From the NCBI GenBank assembly GCA_029582265.1, contig CM055817.1:30519067-30583066 (forward strand): DNA of 64,000 nucleotides. The letters run 5' to 3'. Shown here one piece after another: positions 23,301 through 35,453 of the stretch (positions are counted from its first letter, which is position 1; each line of letters opens with the position of its first letter). A program made the translations under genes and the position numbers. The stretch is from Zoroaster sp. YZ-2022. Lineage: Eukaryota; Echinodermata; Asteroidea; Forcipulatida; Zoroasteridae. The notes beneath the pieces were generated by a model that was not told where the DNA came from, made no database searches, and saw nothing but the letters and a program-made list of their open reading frames with translations.

Positions 23301-25887
23301 AATCAAGTTGTCAAGTTGTCAAGTATGACTTTGGTGAATTGTTGTTTTACACCCAACGTAGTAGGTTGTACATCCAATAAGTGTTAAGGCTTCATAAACA
23401 TATAGAAGGATTATTATTTTGGTAAATAGCCACTTGTTAGGAGGAGTGTATCAATGTTGGAGTGTCGTGGCCGAGCGGTCTAGCGCACCGAACTCAAGTT
23501 CTGGTGTTGCCAGCAGCAGGGTGTGGGTTCGAGACCCGGTCGTGACACTTGTGTCCTTGAGCAAGGTACTTAACCATAATTGCTTCGTCCTTCGGATGGG
23601 ACGTAAAGCCGTAGGTCCCGTGTGTTGTGTAATGCACGTAAAAGAATGCGCCTTGAGCACCACTTAGTTGGTGGATACGTGCGCTATATAAGTCCATACA
23701 TTATTATTATTATTATTATTAATATGTGCTGTTAGATAGGGGTGTGCGTTTTCGGATATTTTTGGAACAGGATACCCGAAATCAGAAAACATCGGATACC
23801 CGTTTTCATTTTTGTTGAAAACAAACAAATACATGTGCTTAAATGGTAACAAACTTGAAGTTTATAATACAGAAGATACCATACTTAAATCAATCTTTTT
23901 TGTGTCGTTTTTATTAAAGTAAAACATTTAGGAAAACAATTAGGCAAACATTCACCCCTGTGCTGCTGGTTTGATAAGTTGTTTGAAGCAGCCGCTGCCA
24001 GGCACTTTACAACCTTAACGATTCGATACAATGTATCACAAACATTTGGAGAAAAGTGTATCGTAAAAATGTCCGTGAAATACACTACAAAAGCGTTATT
24101 GGAGTGTAATCTCTTGAATTTAAAGATAATTGTCTGTAAAAGTGTAAACATTACATTGTTCAAAAGTGACAGATTTATGTTCACTCTACTTAAATGTCAA
24201 GTCCGAATTTAAAAAAAGTCGTTTACGGGTAATTGGAACCGAAAAATGGAACCGGGTATTGACAGTTTCGGATACCCGGATACCCAGCACAGCCCTACTG
24301 TTAGATTGACAGTCTGCACAAGTGTATATTATGCATGTTCTTATACAAAAGCAATTTCATTTTCTACTTCAAGGTTGCAATGTGTAGGAAGATGCTGGAT
24401 AGCATACCTGATGGAGCAGAGAAAATGCAAAAATGGAAGACTTCATGTTGCACAATTCTGAATGAGGTAATAACAATCAAAGGATTGTAACAATCATATA
24501 TTAAACTCAAAACAAAACTAATTAATAAATAATATCGCTTTGCAAAAACAATGGTATATGTTATAGGTTTATCAAATGTGGTTTGAGTAATAATGATGAT
24601 GGAAACCATTTTTGTCGAAAATTACCGACTACTTTTAAAGAGGGAAATTAATTATTTAAAATAAAACATTAACAAAAATATTTAAAAAACATTGTTTAAT
24701 TATTAAGCTGTTTTAAAGTGACACCGCAAACGTAGATAATAAACTGTTACATTGGTTTAATTCATAGCATGTCCACATTATTTGTTCTGCAGAAAGATGC
24801 TGACATGCGAATTGTGTGTTTCCTAGCAAGCCTAGATGATAATGCCTATGAAGTTTTGAGAAACATCATGGACATGTTTGAGCTGGGCGAAATTAAGGGG
24901 CAGACAGTAAAAAAAGCTAATTTCTTCTGTCTGCCCGATTTCGCTAAAACGGCGTACATATTTCGCCCATTGATGGGTCAACACCCAGACACTACACTGA
25001 AATTGCTGGAGCAGATTCAAGAAGGTGAGCTGACAACAGCAGAGATGTCTCGAGAAGCTTCCTTTCTGAAACGCTTAAATGAGGTGAGCCCCAACATAAT
25101 CCAAATAATAATCATAAGTTCTAAGGAATCTGGAAGATATTTGGTCCCTAACTGTGTGTGATTAATTTAAAATAAATCAAACAAAAACATTCAAATTTAA
25201 CTATATGTCTGTAACATTTGCACTCATGATTGTTTAATGATTTACATCGTCAACGGCTAATTCATTACCGAGTATCAATATTTAAATACCAGCCTTGCCC
25301 TGTCATGGTACTTATGTCCTTAAGTAAGATGTAACAATATATGATCGCCTTGGGGCAATTTGCACGACTTAACCCTATCGGGCATGTAGGGGCACAATGT
25401 GACTTTATAATATTTATTATATCCTAAGAACACTTTGTCCAGGCACGCTCAAATTTTATGACTTTTCCTAATTATTCAAAAATCATCGATACAACAATAG
25501 ATTATCCATACAAGAGCTTACTTTAAACAATTAATAAACTGCAATTTACTAATTGTTCGGTTCATATAGGTGCAGCGGGTATTTTGTTGCCAGCTTGGAT
25601 GTACTTCCTGGGAAGATGCTGTGGACAAATATCCAAACGAAGCAACACGTAACGTGCTGCAAAGATTTGTTCCAGATCTCAGGAAGGACATCGGCAAACT
25701 TCACCAATTTTGCCGGAAACTTCAAAACAGGCGTGAGCTCGGTGTATCCAGCAACGAGTGTTACTCCTGCGGTGGGGTTTATGGTTTTGTCATGACAGCA
25801 GATGTTTTGACAATAACAGATCAACTGGTGAGGGATAAATGGGCTGGATTTAGTGGTGCAGAATTGACAATTCTTGACCTCCCACTT
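20366..25887 (+). CDS. Gene B, 5-prime part: acidic/basic N-terminus, ParB-like domain, start of methyltransferase domain
   Basis: Seven exons were found: 20366-20553, 21601-21743, 22126-22301, 22561-22764, 24374-24466, 24793-25083 and 25570-25887. All have GT-AG borders and matching phases, with no stops. Exon 1 is acidic, with three PPGDLSDT-type repeats. Exon 2 is basic (KKRKIND, NLS-like). Exons 3-4 match a ParB/sulfiredoxin-like fold: DINISISNLELGDQIRGID, then YTVIGGQHSYMAAREL in place of the family GGxHR loop, then a helix with GNQHNRTG. Exons 5-7 are helical, with CYSCGG, and end in LTILDLPL. That is the position of methyltransferase motif IV, normally DPPY or NPPW. The first exon found has no convincing ATG, so an upstream exon is missing. 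The gene resumes at 35454 beyond a gypsy insertion in the intron. The activity is inferred from the fold only. Confidence 0.8.
20713..21469. mobile_element. PIF/Harbinger-like MITE in intron 1 of gene B
   Basis: The ends are inverted: GGCCAAAAA...gttgagttgccctcca at 20713-20741, and its complement ending ...TTTTTGGCC at 21469. TTA occurs immediately outside both ends (20710-20712 and 21470-21472). A GG-starting TIR with a 3-bp TTA duplication is typical of PIF/Harbinger elements. There is no coding capacity, and the interior holds a short tandem array. Confidence 0.8.
20970..21265. repeat. About 85-bp tandem repeat inside the MITE
   Basis: About 3.5 copies of a unit with ggccattcgatttgaaaacg, tgtagattgagtcgcaatcg and agccagtg follow in tandem. 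Copies differ by several substitutions and small indels. Confidence 0.85.
22872..23230 (-). mobile_element. tRNA-derived SINE in intron 4 of gene B
   Basis: The tRNA-like head lies at the right end (complement of about 23120-23230, with B-box-like gggttcgaattcg and A-box-like ggttgagcgg). The body runs left, through gctcaaggcgcacgacatta, to an ATT-type tail at about 22872. The same body sequence occurs in the opposite orientation at 49545-49700. Confidence 0.75.
23460..23730 (+). mobile_element. tRNA-Leu-like SINE in intron 4 of gene B
   Basis: The head gtgtcgtggccgagcggtct ... actcaagttctgg ... gggttcgagaccc looks like a tRNA-Leu with a CAA anticodon. A central region (tccttgagcaagg, then cgtccttcggatgggacgta) and a 3-prime part (gcgccttgagcaccacttag) follow. 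An (ATT)n tail ends at about 23722. Related copies are at 49235-49790. Confidence 0.85.
23737..24297. mobile_element. hAT-type non-autonomous element
   Basis: The termini are TAGGGGTGTGC (23737-23747) and GCACAGCCCTA (24287-24297), one mismatch apart as inverted repeats. A perfect 8-bp target duplication CTGTTAGA flanks them (23729-23736 and 24298-24305). Both are hallmarks of hAT elements. The ends also share a cggataccc motif. No transposase is present. It inserted directly after the SINE tail, in intron 4 of gene B. Confidence 0.9.
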
Positions 25888-25895
25888 GTGAGTAT

Positions 25896-27134
25896 TGTTA
25901 CGAATCTTACCCTTTGATTTTGATAAATATTAGCACCCCTTATAGTTCACTTCTTCCCCTTCCAATATTTTGCCTACGATGCAATTTCAAGCAGTCTAAG
26001 TCCCAGGGTTGTTTCCCCGGACCCTCGATTGTCCGCTATGAATATGCAATCCATACAAGGACGCTACTTTTGCTCATGCATAATGCAACACCAGCGAGAG
26101 CCCTGTGTGCGTGCCACACCCTCCCGCCACGTGGCTTGGAGCCGTCCTTTGGACTTAGTCTATTTTCCGAATACTTTCCTCGAGTCCACCCTTCACACCG
26201 AACACGGTTCGTGGGTGAACCACGGCCAAAACAGTCACCGTGACTGTCCCGCTCAGTCATTAGCCGTGGCCCGTGTAGTGCTCCCTACCCAAGCACAGCC
26301 GCTGTTCCCCTCATGCACTAATAGCTTAGCATCCAAGCAAATAGCTTAAGCACCCCAGTAAGCATTTTCCCTTTGAACACGCCCTCCTTTCTAAGTTGTC
26401 GATCACTTCACTTTCGTCAAATACCTTACCTTATATGGAACAAGGACCTGTTGTATACCCCGATTTTGCACACGTTTCTACCCTTAGACGCGGAAGCCAA
26501 GCTTCTCATTGGCTAAGACGCTAAAGTAGGCTTATGTTTTATTCATTCCTAGGCCCCAGATTTCTATATAATCCCCAAGATTTCCTGATCTCAGCGAGAA
26601 GTGCGGTTCCGAATGAAATCTATGCGACTCGATCCGATCCATGACAGTGCGATATACCGAACTATTACGGTCCAGAGCCTCGTTCGTTAAACCAATGGTG
26701 CAGGGCGTCGATATGGCCATTGGTTCGCCTACATGTAGCTATGCGGTCTGATACACACTCTGGCCCCGTACAGACACCCGGTGTAGTCAAGCCCCGGTGG
26801 TCCCCGTCGTAGACCCGACCAGCCGCCCGTCTCTCGGTATAGCAGTGCCCGTACCGTATGCCGAGTTGACAGCCGCATGAACGAACGATGGTCCCCACTG
26901 ACTGTACCCAATAGTTGGTATTCGTACACCCTATTCGGAACTTAGCACAAGTATATAAGTTTAACTATTGACATGTACCTATACGCTACCACTCCTGTCA
27001 TACATGTTACTAGTGCCTGTTATTATTGTTAAATAGTGATGTTAATAATAAACCAACCCCATTGATTGAGATTGTCACAACAAAGTTTGTATCCGACTAT
27101 TATTTGTTGACCCACGAAAGTGGGGAATGCAACA
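25896..27134 (+). repeat. 5-prime LTR
   Basis: This 1239-bp LTR matches the 3-prime copy with only a handful of substitutions and 1-2 base indels. A TATA-like TATATAA (26952-26958) and AATAAA (27047-27052) mark a plausible U3 promoter and poly(A) signal. Reading frames inside the LTR are not genes. Confidence 0.95.
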
Positions 27135-27356
27135 CTGGTGGCTAGCGGTGGGATACAAACTTTAACACTCTATCGATATGAGAACTTTTATGAACACTTA
27201 TAGTTATATTTAAACCCCGGCACGACCATAATGCCAATGTTAGCCAGTCTGTTACTAGTGTTAGAATAAGCACCACCGTCTTCACTGCACGTATCAATGA
27301 ACAATAGTCTATGACCTTCTAGTCTCCATTTCCAGTAAAGTGTACCCAAAAACAAC

Positions 27357-28579
27357 ATGCCTAAAAAGTTTCGTAAATCCCGTAGGCTAAGTGCCTCAGC
27401 AGAAGCCGGCGACTTCGAAACGTCATTTGCGTCTGTGTCACTAGGCAGTGACGAAACCCAGCTGGAGACCCTCAGAGAAGAGCTCAAGCTCGCAGAGAAA
27501 AGTGCAGTGAGGCCGAGCAAAGGGCAGCAGCACTGACCAAGTCGAGTGCGCCCTCTCTGCCCGGGACACCCTCGTCTCAATCCGACAAATCACCGGCGCT
27601 CACCGATGACTCCCCCGTACACCCAGACCCCCATATTTCAAGTTTCCCAGTCAAGAACATCGTGAATGAACTTTTAGACAAACCAGTTTCACCAACACCC
27701 GTGCCCACATCCAAGAAAATGTTTGATGTTCCCTTGCCTAGGCAAGGTGAATTCAACGGTACAATGGCATGGGAAGGATTCATCCGCCCCTTCATGAGCC
27801 TAGCAGAGGTCTGCGGATGGTCTGCAGCGGAAAAGAAGTTTCGCCTCGTCAGCAGCCTTAAAGGGAAAGCTGCTGAATTTGTCTTCCAACAACTTGACCC
27901 ATCCACCATTGAGGACTTCGACAAACTAATCGCCGCTCTGGAAAGCCGGTTTGCCGAACGCCTCCCCCAGAACACTTGGCTGTCTATGCTCGAAAGCAAG
28001 AAATTTCTACCCAAAGATAGCCTGACCGAGTATGTTGCAGACATACGCCGTCTAGTGATGCGAGGGTATCCTACAGCAGATGCTGGCACACGAGAAAGTA
28101 TCGCCCTCCGTCACTTTCTCAAGGGGCTCCCTGACCAACAAACTGTAGTGTCCATTGGAATGACAAACCCAAAGACATTAGAGGAGGCGAGGACGGCCGT
28201 GGAAAATTTCATGAGTTTGCGGGAAAGCGTAAACCCGGCTAAAAATTCCCTCCGTGTCCATGCCGTCCAAGCCGCAAACCAAGCCCCATCCTCCAAAGCC
28301 CCAGTAACAGAGACCGACTATGTTACTCAAAAACAAATGTCTCAGTTCACAGAGAATATCGATCGCCGACTAACCGGAATAGTTCGATTAATTAAAGACA
28401 ATCGTTCAACCGGCAGAAACAATGCCCCTGATTCCAAAAATAAGAATAGTGCACAGTCAAAGGCGACCAATGTGACCTGCTATAACTGTGGCGAACTCGG
28501 CCACTTTGCCAATAGTTGCCCCCAACACGCGGCAAAGAAAGAGCCGACCGCTACCCAACCCCCACAGGCGGAAAACTAG
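27357..28579 (+). pseudogene. gag: Gypsy gag (nucleocapsid with CCHC knuckle), one frameshift
   Basis: The frame from ATG 27357 (PKKFRKSRRLSASAEAGDFE) is open to about 27533 and must change frame near 27508 to join the 305-residue frame 27662-28579. The latter has a retroviral capsid-like helical core (MAWEGFIRPFMSLAEVCGW, then ...LIAALESRFAER) and one zinc knuckle CYNCGELGHFANSC at about 28477-28520, followed by a short basic tail. It forms the structural shell and binds the element RNA. A single one-base shift is the only break seen. Confidence 0.85.
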
Positions 28580-28599
28580 AAGGGACCATGCCGTCCGGC

Positions 28600-29250
28600 C
28601 TGGCATCGGTCCAAACCTCGTGTGAACACTCCATTATCCGAATGGGCAGGCAGCCATTTTCAGGCATGTCTGCATTTTACAAAGTGCAAACTTGCGGTTT
28701 AAATACCGAACTTTTAGTAGACACAGGGGCGGCAGTGACCATTATTTCCTCAGCGCTTTTCAGCATGATACCCGCCGAAAACGCCCTCAACTTAAGTCCC
28801 CACATGAATGTGTAAAACTGGAAACTGCGAACAATGAACTTATTGAAGTCGATGGTATTGCCACCATGGACATTAGTATTGGCGAACAACAATTCCAGTG
28901 GGACGCGTTTGTTGCCCCCATTAAGGATGAAGGAATCCTCGGCTATGACTTTTGTATTTCTTTGACTGCATACTTGAGGCACGGCGCGGCATACGTATTG
29001 CTGGCACTGGGTTCAGTGGACGGTCAAGGGTTCACCTCCATGTAATGACAATTTCATTGAAAGAAAACACCACCGTACCAGCCTGCAGTGAATGGATTGC
29101 AGAAGGCGTAGCCGATACTCATAAACTCAGCTCGAACTTTGCTGTGGTAGAAGCAGCAGTTAATAAGAACATTGATCAAGATATCGTGGTCGGCAGCTCC
29201 TCGTTGACCCCAGGCGGCAAGATATCGGCATACCTGTCCGGCTCATGAAC
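28600..29250 (+). pseudogene. pro: Gypsy aspartic protease region, frameshifted
   Basis: The motif LLVDTGAAVTIIS (about 28710-28750) is the catalytic D-T/S-G of a retropepsin. The flap and C-terminal motif ILGYDFC (about 28935-28955) lies in a different frame, so at least one shift separates the halves near 28790. Further fragments toward 29245 continue the pol region in another frame. Confidence 0.75.
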
Positions 29251-29477
29251 ACATCACCAGAGAACATTGAACTCCGGGCAGGTACGGTCATTCGGACACC
29301 TGCACGAGATTGACACAGTTGAACTCATAGACGAACAAGAGAACCGCGAAACAGATCATCTCTATCGAGCGATGCGCGTATGCAGAGTGCATGCGTGCAA
29401 ACCTTCATCCTCAGTCGCACCCAACGCCCCAAACCCCGTGATGCCCCGAAAAATGGTCCGAGAACCTCGAAAACTCT

Positions 29478-30428
29478 ATGAGAGGAGTTGTAAAAATCTC
29501 TCTCTCTCAACAAAAATCATTGGCGGAACTTTTGACAAGGCATGTGAACACTTTCTCAAAGTCCGCTGAGGACTTGGGCCGAACAGCAATAGTGGAGCAC
29601 GCTATTGACACTGGTGACGCTCGCCCCATACGTCAGCCGCCCAGACGCCCCCCAAAAGCATTTCAGGGCGAGGAAGAGAAAATACTGGAAAGCCAACTGA
29701 AGGCAGGGGTGATACAAGAATCAACATCCCCCTGGGCTTCACCAAATGGTTTTGTGCGAAAGAAAGATGGCACGACACGCCCATGTGTCGACTACCGAAA
29801 GTTAAATAACGTAACGCGCCGTGACGCATACCCGTTACCACGGATTGATGACTGTCTAGATTGCCTCAGTGGAGCCAAGATTTTCAGCACCCTTGATCTG
29901 CAGTCAGGCTACTGGCAGATTAAGATGAAAGAGGAAGACCGTCCTAAAACCGCGTTCGTGACCCGTAGTGGCCTATACAGATACATCACTATGCCATTTG
30001 GACTTTGTAACGCGCCGAGCACGTTCGAGCGTTGCATGGAACTTGTGCTTAAAGGGTTACAGTGGAAAACCTTGCTGATATATCTTGATGACGTCATCAT
30101 CATATCCTCAACATTTCAAGAGCACATACAGCGTCTTGAAGAAGTTTTGAAACGGTTCGGAAACGCCGGGTTGAAACTAAAACCGAGCAAGTGTGAGCTC
30201 TTCCGTGATGAAGTTCTTTTTCTGGGTCACACCATAACCCAGGATGGTGTTAAACCAGATCCCAGCAAGGTTGCTGCAGTTCAAGACTGGCCGACACCTA
30301 AGAATATCACTGATGTACGCTCGTTTCTTGGACTCTGTTCTTACTATCGTCGATTTATAGCGAAGTTCTCGACGATAGCCAGTCATAAATCGTCTGTTGA
30401 GGCCGGACAGATATTAAGTGGACCCTGA
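29478..30428 (+). CDS. pol: Gypsy reverse transcriptase domain (part of broken pol)
   Basis: A 316-residue open frame contains the RT core: GVIQESTSPWASP, KKDGTTRPCVDYRKLN, STLDLQSGYWQI, MPFGLCNAPSTFER and the catalytic YLDDVII. The thumb LGHTITQDGVKPDPSKV and the SFLGLCSYYRRFI connection follow. It copies the element RNA into DNA. The frame is lost at about 30390, before the RNase H part. Confidence 0.93.
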   Translation: MRGVVKISLSQQKSLAELLTRHVNTFSKSAEDLGRTAIVEHAIDTGDARPIRQPPRRPPKAFQGEEEKILESQLKAGVIQESTSPWASPNGFVRKKDGTTRPCVDYRKLNNVTRRDAYPLPRIDDCLDCLSGAKIFSTLDLQSGYWQIKMKEEDRPKTAFVTRSGLYRYITMPFGLCNAPSTFERCMELVLKGLQWKTLLIYLDDVIIISSTFQEHIQRLEEVLKRFGNAGLKLKPSKCELFRDEVLFLGHTITQDGVKPDPSKVAAVQDWPTPKNITDVRSFLGLCSYYRRFIAKFSTIASHKSSVEAGQILSGP

Positions 30429-30980
30429 CTGTCAAAACCGCGTTCGAAACATTGAAAGCCGCACTGACAGGGTGATGAACTTATGTCGTACCCGATAACG
30501 ACGGACTTTTCATTATCGATACTGATGCATCGGATACCGGTATCGGCGCCACCCTGTCACAAATTCAGTGGTGCGAACGAACACAGAAAGAAGAGCGACC
30601 GATAGCGTATGCTAGCCGGTCGATGACTAAACCTCAACGGCGATACTGTACGACGAGACGTGAACTACTCGCTATTGTTACGTTTGTACAGTATTTTAGG
30701 GCACTACTTGCTTGGCAAGCGGTTCCTGATTCGCACAGACCACAGTGCTTTGAGATGGATAATGACATTCAAAGATCCAGTTGATCAAATGGCTCGATGG
30801 CAGAGATTATGGCCCAGTTTGACTTTAAGATTGAACACCGTGCAGGAAAGAAACATGGCAATGCAGATGCCCTCTCTAGGGTGCCGTGTGATCCTGACGA
30901 GTGCCCGTGCTACGACGGTAGAACCATCCTCACTGAACTACCTTGTGGTGGTTGTGACAAGTGTGTCACTAGAGTGAACT
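30429..30980 (+). pseudogene. pol: Gypsy RNase H region, frameshifted
   Basis: DTDASDTGIGATLSQIQ (about 30520-30570), then RPIAYASRSM and RRELLAIV, are in one frame. FLIRTDHSALRWI (about 30720-30765) is in another, and FKIEHRAGKKHGNADALSR (about 30822-30880) in a third. Together they are a complete Ty3-type RNase H with at least two one-base shifts. Confidence 0.85.
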
Positions 30981-31650
30981 GTGGTCCGATTTCAACAAAG
31001 TCGACGACGTAATCCCCTATCGACCAGACGAATTCATGCTACCTCTGCAGACAAGGTAGAATCCTCAGAACACTCTGATATTGTCAAATCTTCATGCAAT
31101 GAAGACTCCCAGGATGTTTTGACTTGTTACGTCCCAGGTCCCGAACTTTTATCTGAAGGACTGGAAAAAGTTCAGCCTATCCCCTTCGCGACAGTTCTCA
31201 TACTGATGGCAACAGTGGTAACACTCCTCTTTGGTGTTATTTGCAAACTCGGCAACTGTATTTGGCGCTCGTGCGGTACAGTTATCAACGACATGTGGGT
31301 ATCGACTCCCGTCGGCTGTTTTGCAAACACAGCTGGAGAAACTCGGACAAGCCGTATTGTCCAACGCCTCGCCAGGGATATTGCAACAAGATGTGATGTC
31401 AAAGTCAGCAGAAAACTCCTCCGAAACTAGCAATGTTAACGGTGATAAACAGGATGAACCAGAGCGAAGTGACATGAACTGTAACACGCCCTGCGCCCCC
31501 GACAAGGGCGCCTTAGCCGGTTTTAGTACCGGGCCGCAACTTACAGAACTATCCCACTTCACTCCAAAGACCAAAATCCACGATAGTGACTTGTTCAACG
31601 TACATGTAATCTCCATGCACGACGATGCCGGTTCAAATGCTGGTCAGCAA
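30981..31650 (+). other. Linker between RNase H and integrase with a hydrophobic segment
   Basis: Two overlapping frames cross this stretch. One (30981-31430) contains a strongly hydrophobic run (VLILMATVVTLLFGVICK). The other is the start of the integrase frame (from about 31231). It is either a family-specific linker or a small insertion. A membrane role is not supported. Confidence 0.4.
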
Positions 31651-33020
31651 CAAGACACACCTTGGGTGAACGGTTACTCCTCTGACGAAATCGCCAAAAT
31701 GCAGAGAACTGATCCAGATATTGGCGTAATATTGGATTGGTTAGATAAATCCCTCCAGCGGCCAGGAAGAGACTTGGCCGCCAGTCAAAGTCCAGCAACC
31801 CGAAAACTCTGGTTGTTATGGCAACAACTTATCGTCCGAAACGGTGTCCTCTACAAGAGATGGGTAACTACGGACAAAACTCAATCATACTTGCAGCTTG
31901 TGGTACCAGAAGAGCTGCAAGACACCATCTTGCGAGCAACGCATGATGCTGTGACATCCGCCCACCTCGGTGTAAAGAAAACTGTTCACAAGACAAAACG
32001 CAATTTCTACTGGTACCGGCTGAAAGAATCAGTCCGGAATTGGATAAGAAAATGTGCAAAGTGTGGTGCCCGGAAGCGGCCACACAAAACACCACGAGCC
32101 CCCCAACAAGACTATAGAGATGGCGCACCCAAGCATAGACTGGTAACCGATATCCTTGGCCCTTACCAATTAGTGAGCAGGGTAATCGATACATCTTGCT
32201 CGTTGGTGACCAGTTCTCGAAATGGATGGAAGCCTATGCCATCCCTGACCAGACAGCAGAGACAGTTGCCCACAAAATAGTCTATGAATTTATCTCACGA
32301 TTTGGTGTCCCCCTTGATCTACATTCAGACCAAGGCAGAAACTATGAATCTAATTTGTTCCGTTCCGTTTGTAAGCTGTTAGAGATAAACAAAACACGAA
32401 CATCGCCCTATCATCCATCGGCCAACGGCCAAGCTGAAAAATTTAACCAAGTCCTTGTGAACATGATTTCAGCTTACGTTGATGATAACCAAAGAAACTG
32501 GGACATTCATCTCCCTCTTCTAACATCTGCATATAGAAGTTGCCAGCACGAGACGACTGGTTACTCCCCGAATATGCTTATGCTTGGTCGCGAGACTCAC
32601 GCGCCCATCGACTTAATGTTTGGTGGCCCACCCCAAGATGAAGTCCATCCCCCAAATGAGTGTGAGTACGTCATTGCACTGAAAGAGAGGATGACCAAGG
32701 TCCATCATATAGTCCGTGAACACCTTGGTCAAGCCAGTCAACGACAGACAAGAGACCACGACACAAGAATTTCACATCACAACTACGCAGTTGGTGCTCT
32801 TGTGTATTTTATGGACAGCACCAAGACGACGGGTCTTTCCCCAAAACTGAAAAAGGTTAAATGGATAGGACCTTGCATCATTGAACGAACACTAAGCGAT
32901 TTACTCGTTGTACTCCGTTATAAACAGAGAGGGAAATCCAAAGTTTTACATCATGATCGTTTAAAACGATACTTCAGCGACGATGTGCCACCATGGATGA
33001 AGGACATGCAAAACCTTTGA
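31231..33020 (+). pseudogene. pol: Gypsy integrase, two frames
   Basis: The first frame (to about 32190) ends in the zinc-binding HHCC region (ATHDAVTSAHLGVKKTVHK, then CAKCGARKRP) and the start of the core. A one-base shift near 32185-32196 moves to the second frame, with GDQFSKWMEAYAIPDQTAET, HSDQGRNYES and NGQAEKFNQVL (catalytic D and E spaced about 35 apart). The C-terminal segment is SPKLKKVKWIGPCII. It inserts the cDNA into the host chromosome. The first catalytic Asp region is at the frame break. Confidence 0.88.
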
Positions 33021-33786
33021 AAGAAACGTCAGCAGTGGACCCAGCCGTCCATATCCCTGACACACGCGATCCCCAGACCATCAGTACGAGTTCTGATGAT
33101 TCCTTCCCAACCACCCAAGAATGACCATCGCCCCCGTCATCCACGGTACCATCGAACATTGCCCTCCCACAAGAAGAAGCCAACGTACAACGCGCACACC
33201 AGCCAGGTTTCTTACTTAGCTCCCTTCACTGATACTGCTTGCATATTTGACCTCTTTAGGTCAAGGAACTCGTAGTAAACAAACAGAGCAGAGCATGGCG
33301 ACCCATTCATTCATAAATTTGCAGCCCCGACTGTACACTCTACAAGAATGTGTGCGGTTGTAATCTGATATGACTGTATAGGAGTCTAGCAAGGAGATGC
33401 CACGCGACAGCGGCCGAACTGTATTTGTACATGTGTACACGGTACATGCATGTAACTGTATATGAGAATACGTGTTCAGTTTAAGTTTTCCCGTAGAATT
33501 ATAGATTTATTTACATAATTAATTGCCTAGACGTTTTGTAGTTCGTAGACCAAAACTACAAAAGTGACACTTGATGAACCATTTTGAACTCTAAGATTAT
33601 GCCTCGTCGAATGAACTCTATGACTTTTGTTTTCATCAGCACGACATCGCGTAGCTGATTCACCATGTGATCATCTATGAACTTTAGATTTTATGAACAG
33701 TAATATTGTTATTGTTTTCTTGATGATTTTAACCTATTTCCATGTTAACGCAAAACGAGGACGTTTTGAAACTACAGGGGGAATAG
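33021..33786 (+). other. Gypsy 3-prime untranslated region and polypurine tract
   Basis: No env or other coding region was recognised between the integrase stop and the 3-prime LTR. The stretch ends in a purine-rich tract (ctacagggggaatag). Confidence 0.6.
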
Positions 33787-35027
33787 TGTTACGAATCTTA
33801 CCCTTTGATTTTGATAAATATTAGCACCCCTTATAGTTCACTTCTTCCCCTTCCAATATTTTGCCTACGATGCAATTTCAAGCAGTCTAAGTCCCAGGGT
33901 TGTTTCCCCGGACCCTCGATTGTCCGCTATGAATATGCAATCCATACAAGGACGCTACTTTTGCTCATGCATAATGCAACACCAGCGAGAGCCCTGTGTG
34001 CGTGCCACACCCTCCCGCCACGTGGCTTGGAGCCGTCCTTTGGACTTAGTCTATTTTCCGAATACTTTCCTCGGAGTCCACCCCTTCACACCGAACACGG
34101 TTCGTGGGTGAACCACGGCCAAACAGTCACCGTGACTGTCCCGCTCAGTCATTAGCCGTGGCCCGCGTGTAGTGCTCCCTACCCAAGCACAGCCGCTGTT
34201 CCCCTCATGCACTAATAGCTTAGCATCCAAGCAAATAGCTTAAGCACCCCAGTAAGCATTTTCCCTTTGAACACGCCCTCCTTTCTAAGTTGTCGATCAC
34301 TTCACTTTCGTCAAATACCTTACCTTATATGGAACAAGGACCTGTTGTACCCCGATTTTGCACGTTTCTACCCTTAGACGCGGAAGCCAAGCTTCTCATT
34401 GGCTAAGACGCTAAAGTAGGCTTATGTTTTATTCATTCCTAGGCCCCAGATTTCTATATAATCCCCAAGATTTCCTGATCTCAGCGAGAAGTGCGGTTCC
34501 GAATGAAATCTATGCGACTCGATCCGATCCATGACAGTGCGATATACCGAACTATTACAGTGCAGTGCCTCGTTCGTTAAACCAATGGTGCAGGGCGTCG
34601 ATATGGCCATTGGTTCGCCTACATGTAGCTATGCGGTCTGATACACACTCTGGCCCCGTACAGACACCCGGTGTAGTCAAGCCCCGGTGGTCCCCGTCGT
34701 AGAGACCGACCAGCCGCCCGTCTCTCGGTATAGCAGTGCCCGTACCGTATGCCGAGTTGACAGCCGCATGAACGAACGATGGTCCCCACTGACTGTACCC
34801 AATAGTTGGTATTCGTACACCCTATTCGGAACTTAGCACAAGTATATAAGTTTAACTATTGACATATGTACCTATACGCTACCACTCCTGTCATACATGT
34901 TACTAGTGCCTGTTATTATTGTTAAATAGTGATGTTAATAATAAACCAACCCCATTGATTGAGATTGTCACAACAAAGTTTGTATCCGACTATTATTTGT
35001 TGACCCACGAAAGTGGGGAATGCAACA
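33787..35027 (+). repeat. 3-prime LTR
   Basis: This 1241-bp copy of the 5-prime LTR differs mainly by one- and two-base indels (for example near 34070-34145, 34350 and 34555). It is followed by the GTAT target duplication. Confidence 0.95.
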
Positions 35028-35453
35028 GTATTATAACATTCATGCAACTTTTCCTTATTTAGAGTATATTTAATCAAAAGTACCACAATTGAACGAAAGT
35101 TTCATTCAAGTACTGAAGACTCCCAGAAACCAAATAGACACTTGATTTCAGAGGCAATATTTTCCAAAAGTCCTAAAAGCCAATATTATAGTAATTGACC
35201 ATGATGTGCATTCAATATTCCAAAGTTCACTCGGTCCGGGGACGGGGATTATGCTTAAGTCTCACCCCTCCCTGTTGAATCCCCTCTCAACCTCATATAG
35301 GGCCCTCCCCCTTTTTACACAATCCATACGCTTACTTAGATTAAACGCTTTTTTCAAAAGCCGGCCATGCCTTTGCTAATCAAGCAATAAAGAATGATCC
35401 CCACAGTTATTCCCAAATGTTATATTTATTTCTCTTACATCATATATATATAG

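Larger units (their letters stand above)
25896..35027 (+). mobile_element. Complete Ty3/gypsy LTR retrotransposon in intron 7 of gene B
   Basis: Two nearly identical LTRs (25896-27134 and 33787-35027) start TGTTACG and end GCAACA, flanked by GTAT on both sides (25892-25895 and 35028-35031). A primer-site-like TGG follows the 5-prime LTR at 27136. A purine tract (acagggggaat) precedes the 3-prime LTR. The order gag, protease, RT, RNase H, integrase is that of Ty3/gypsy. No env-like gene follows the integrase. The element lies in the sense direction of gene B. Its open reading frames are broken by several frameshifts although the LTRs differ little. Confidence 0.95.

Noticed and set aside
25914..26349. 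Overlapping frames of about 100 codons at 25914-26349, repeated at 33805-34155
   Set aside because: They lie inside the two LTRs, have no recognisable domain and shift frame between the two LTR copies.
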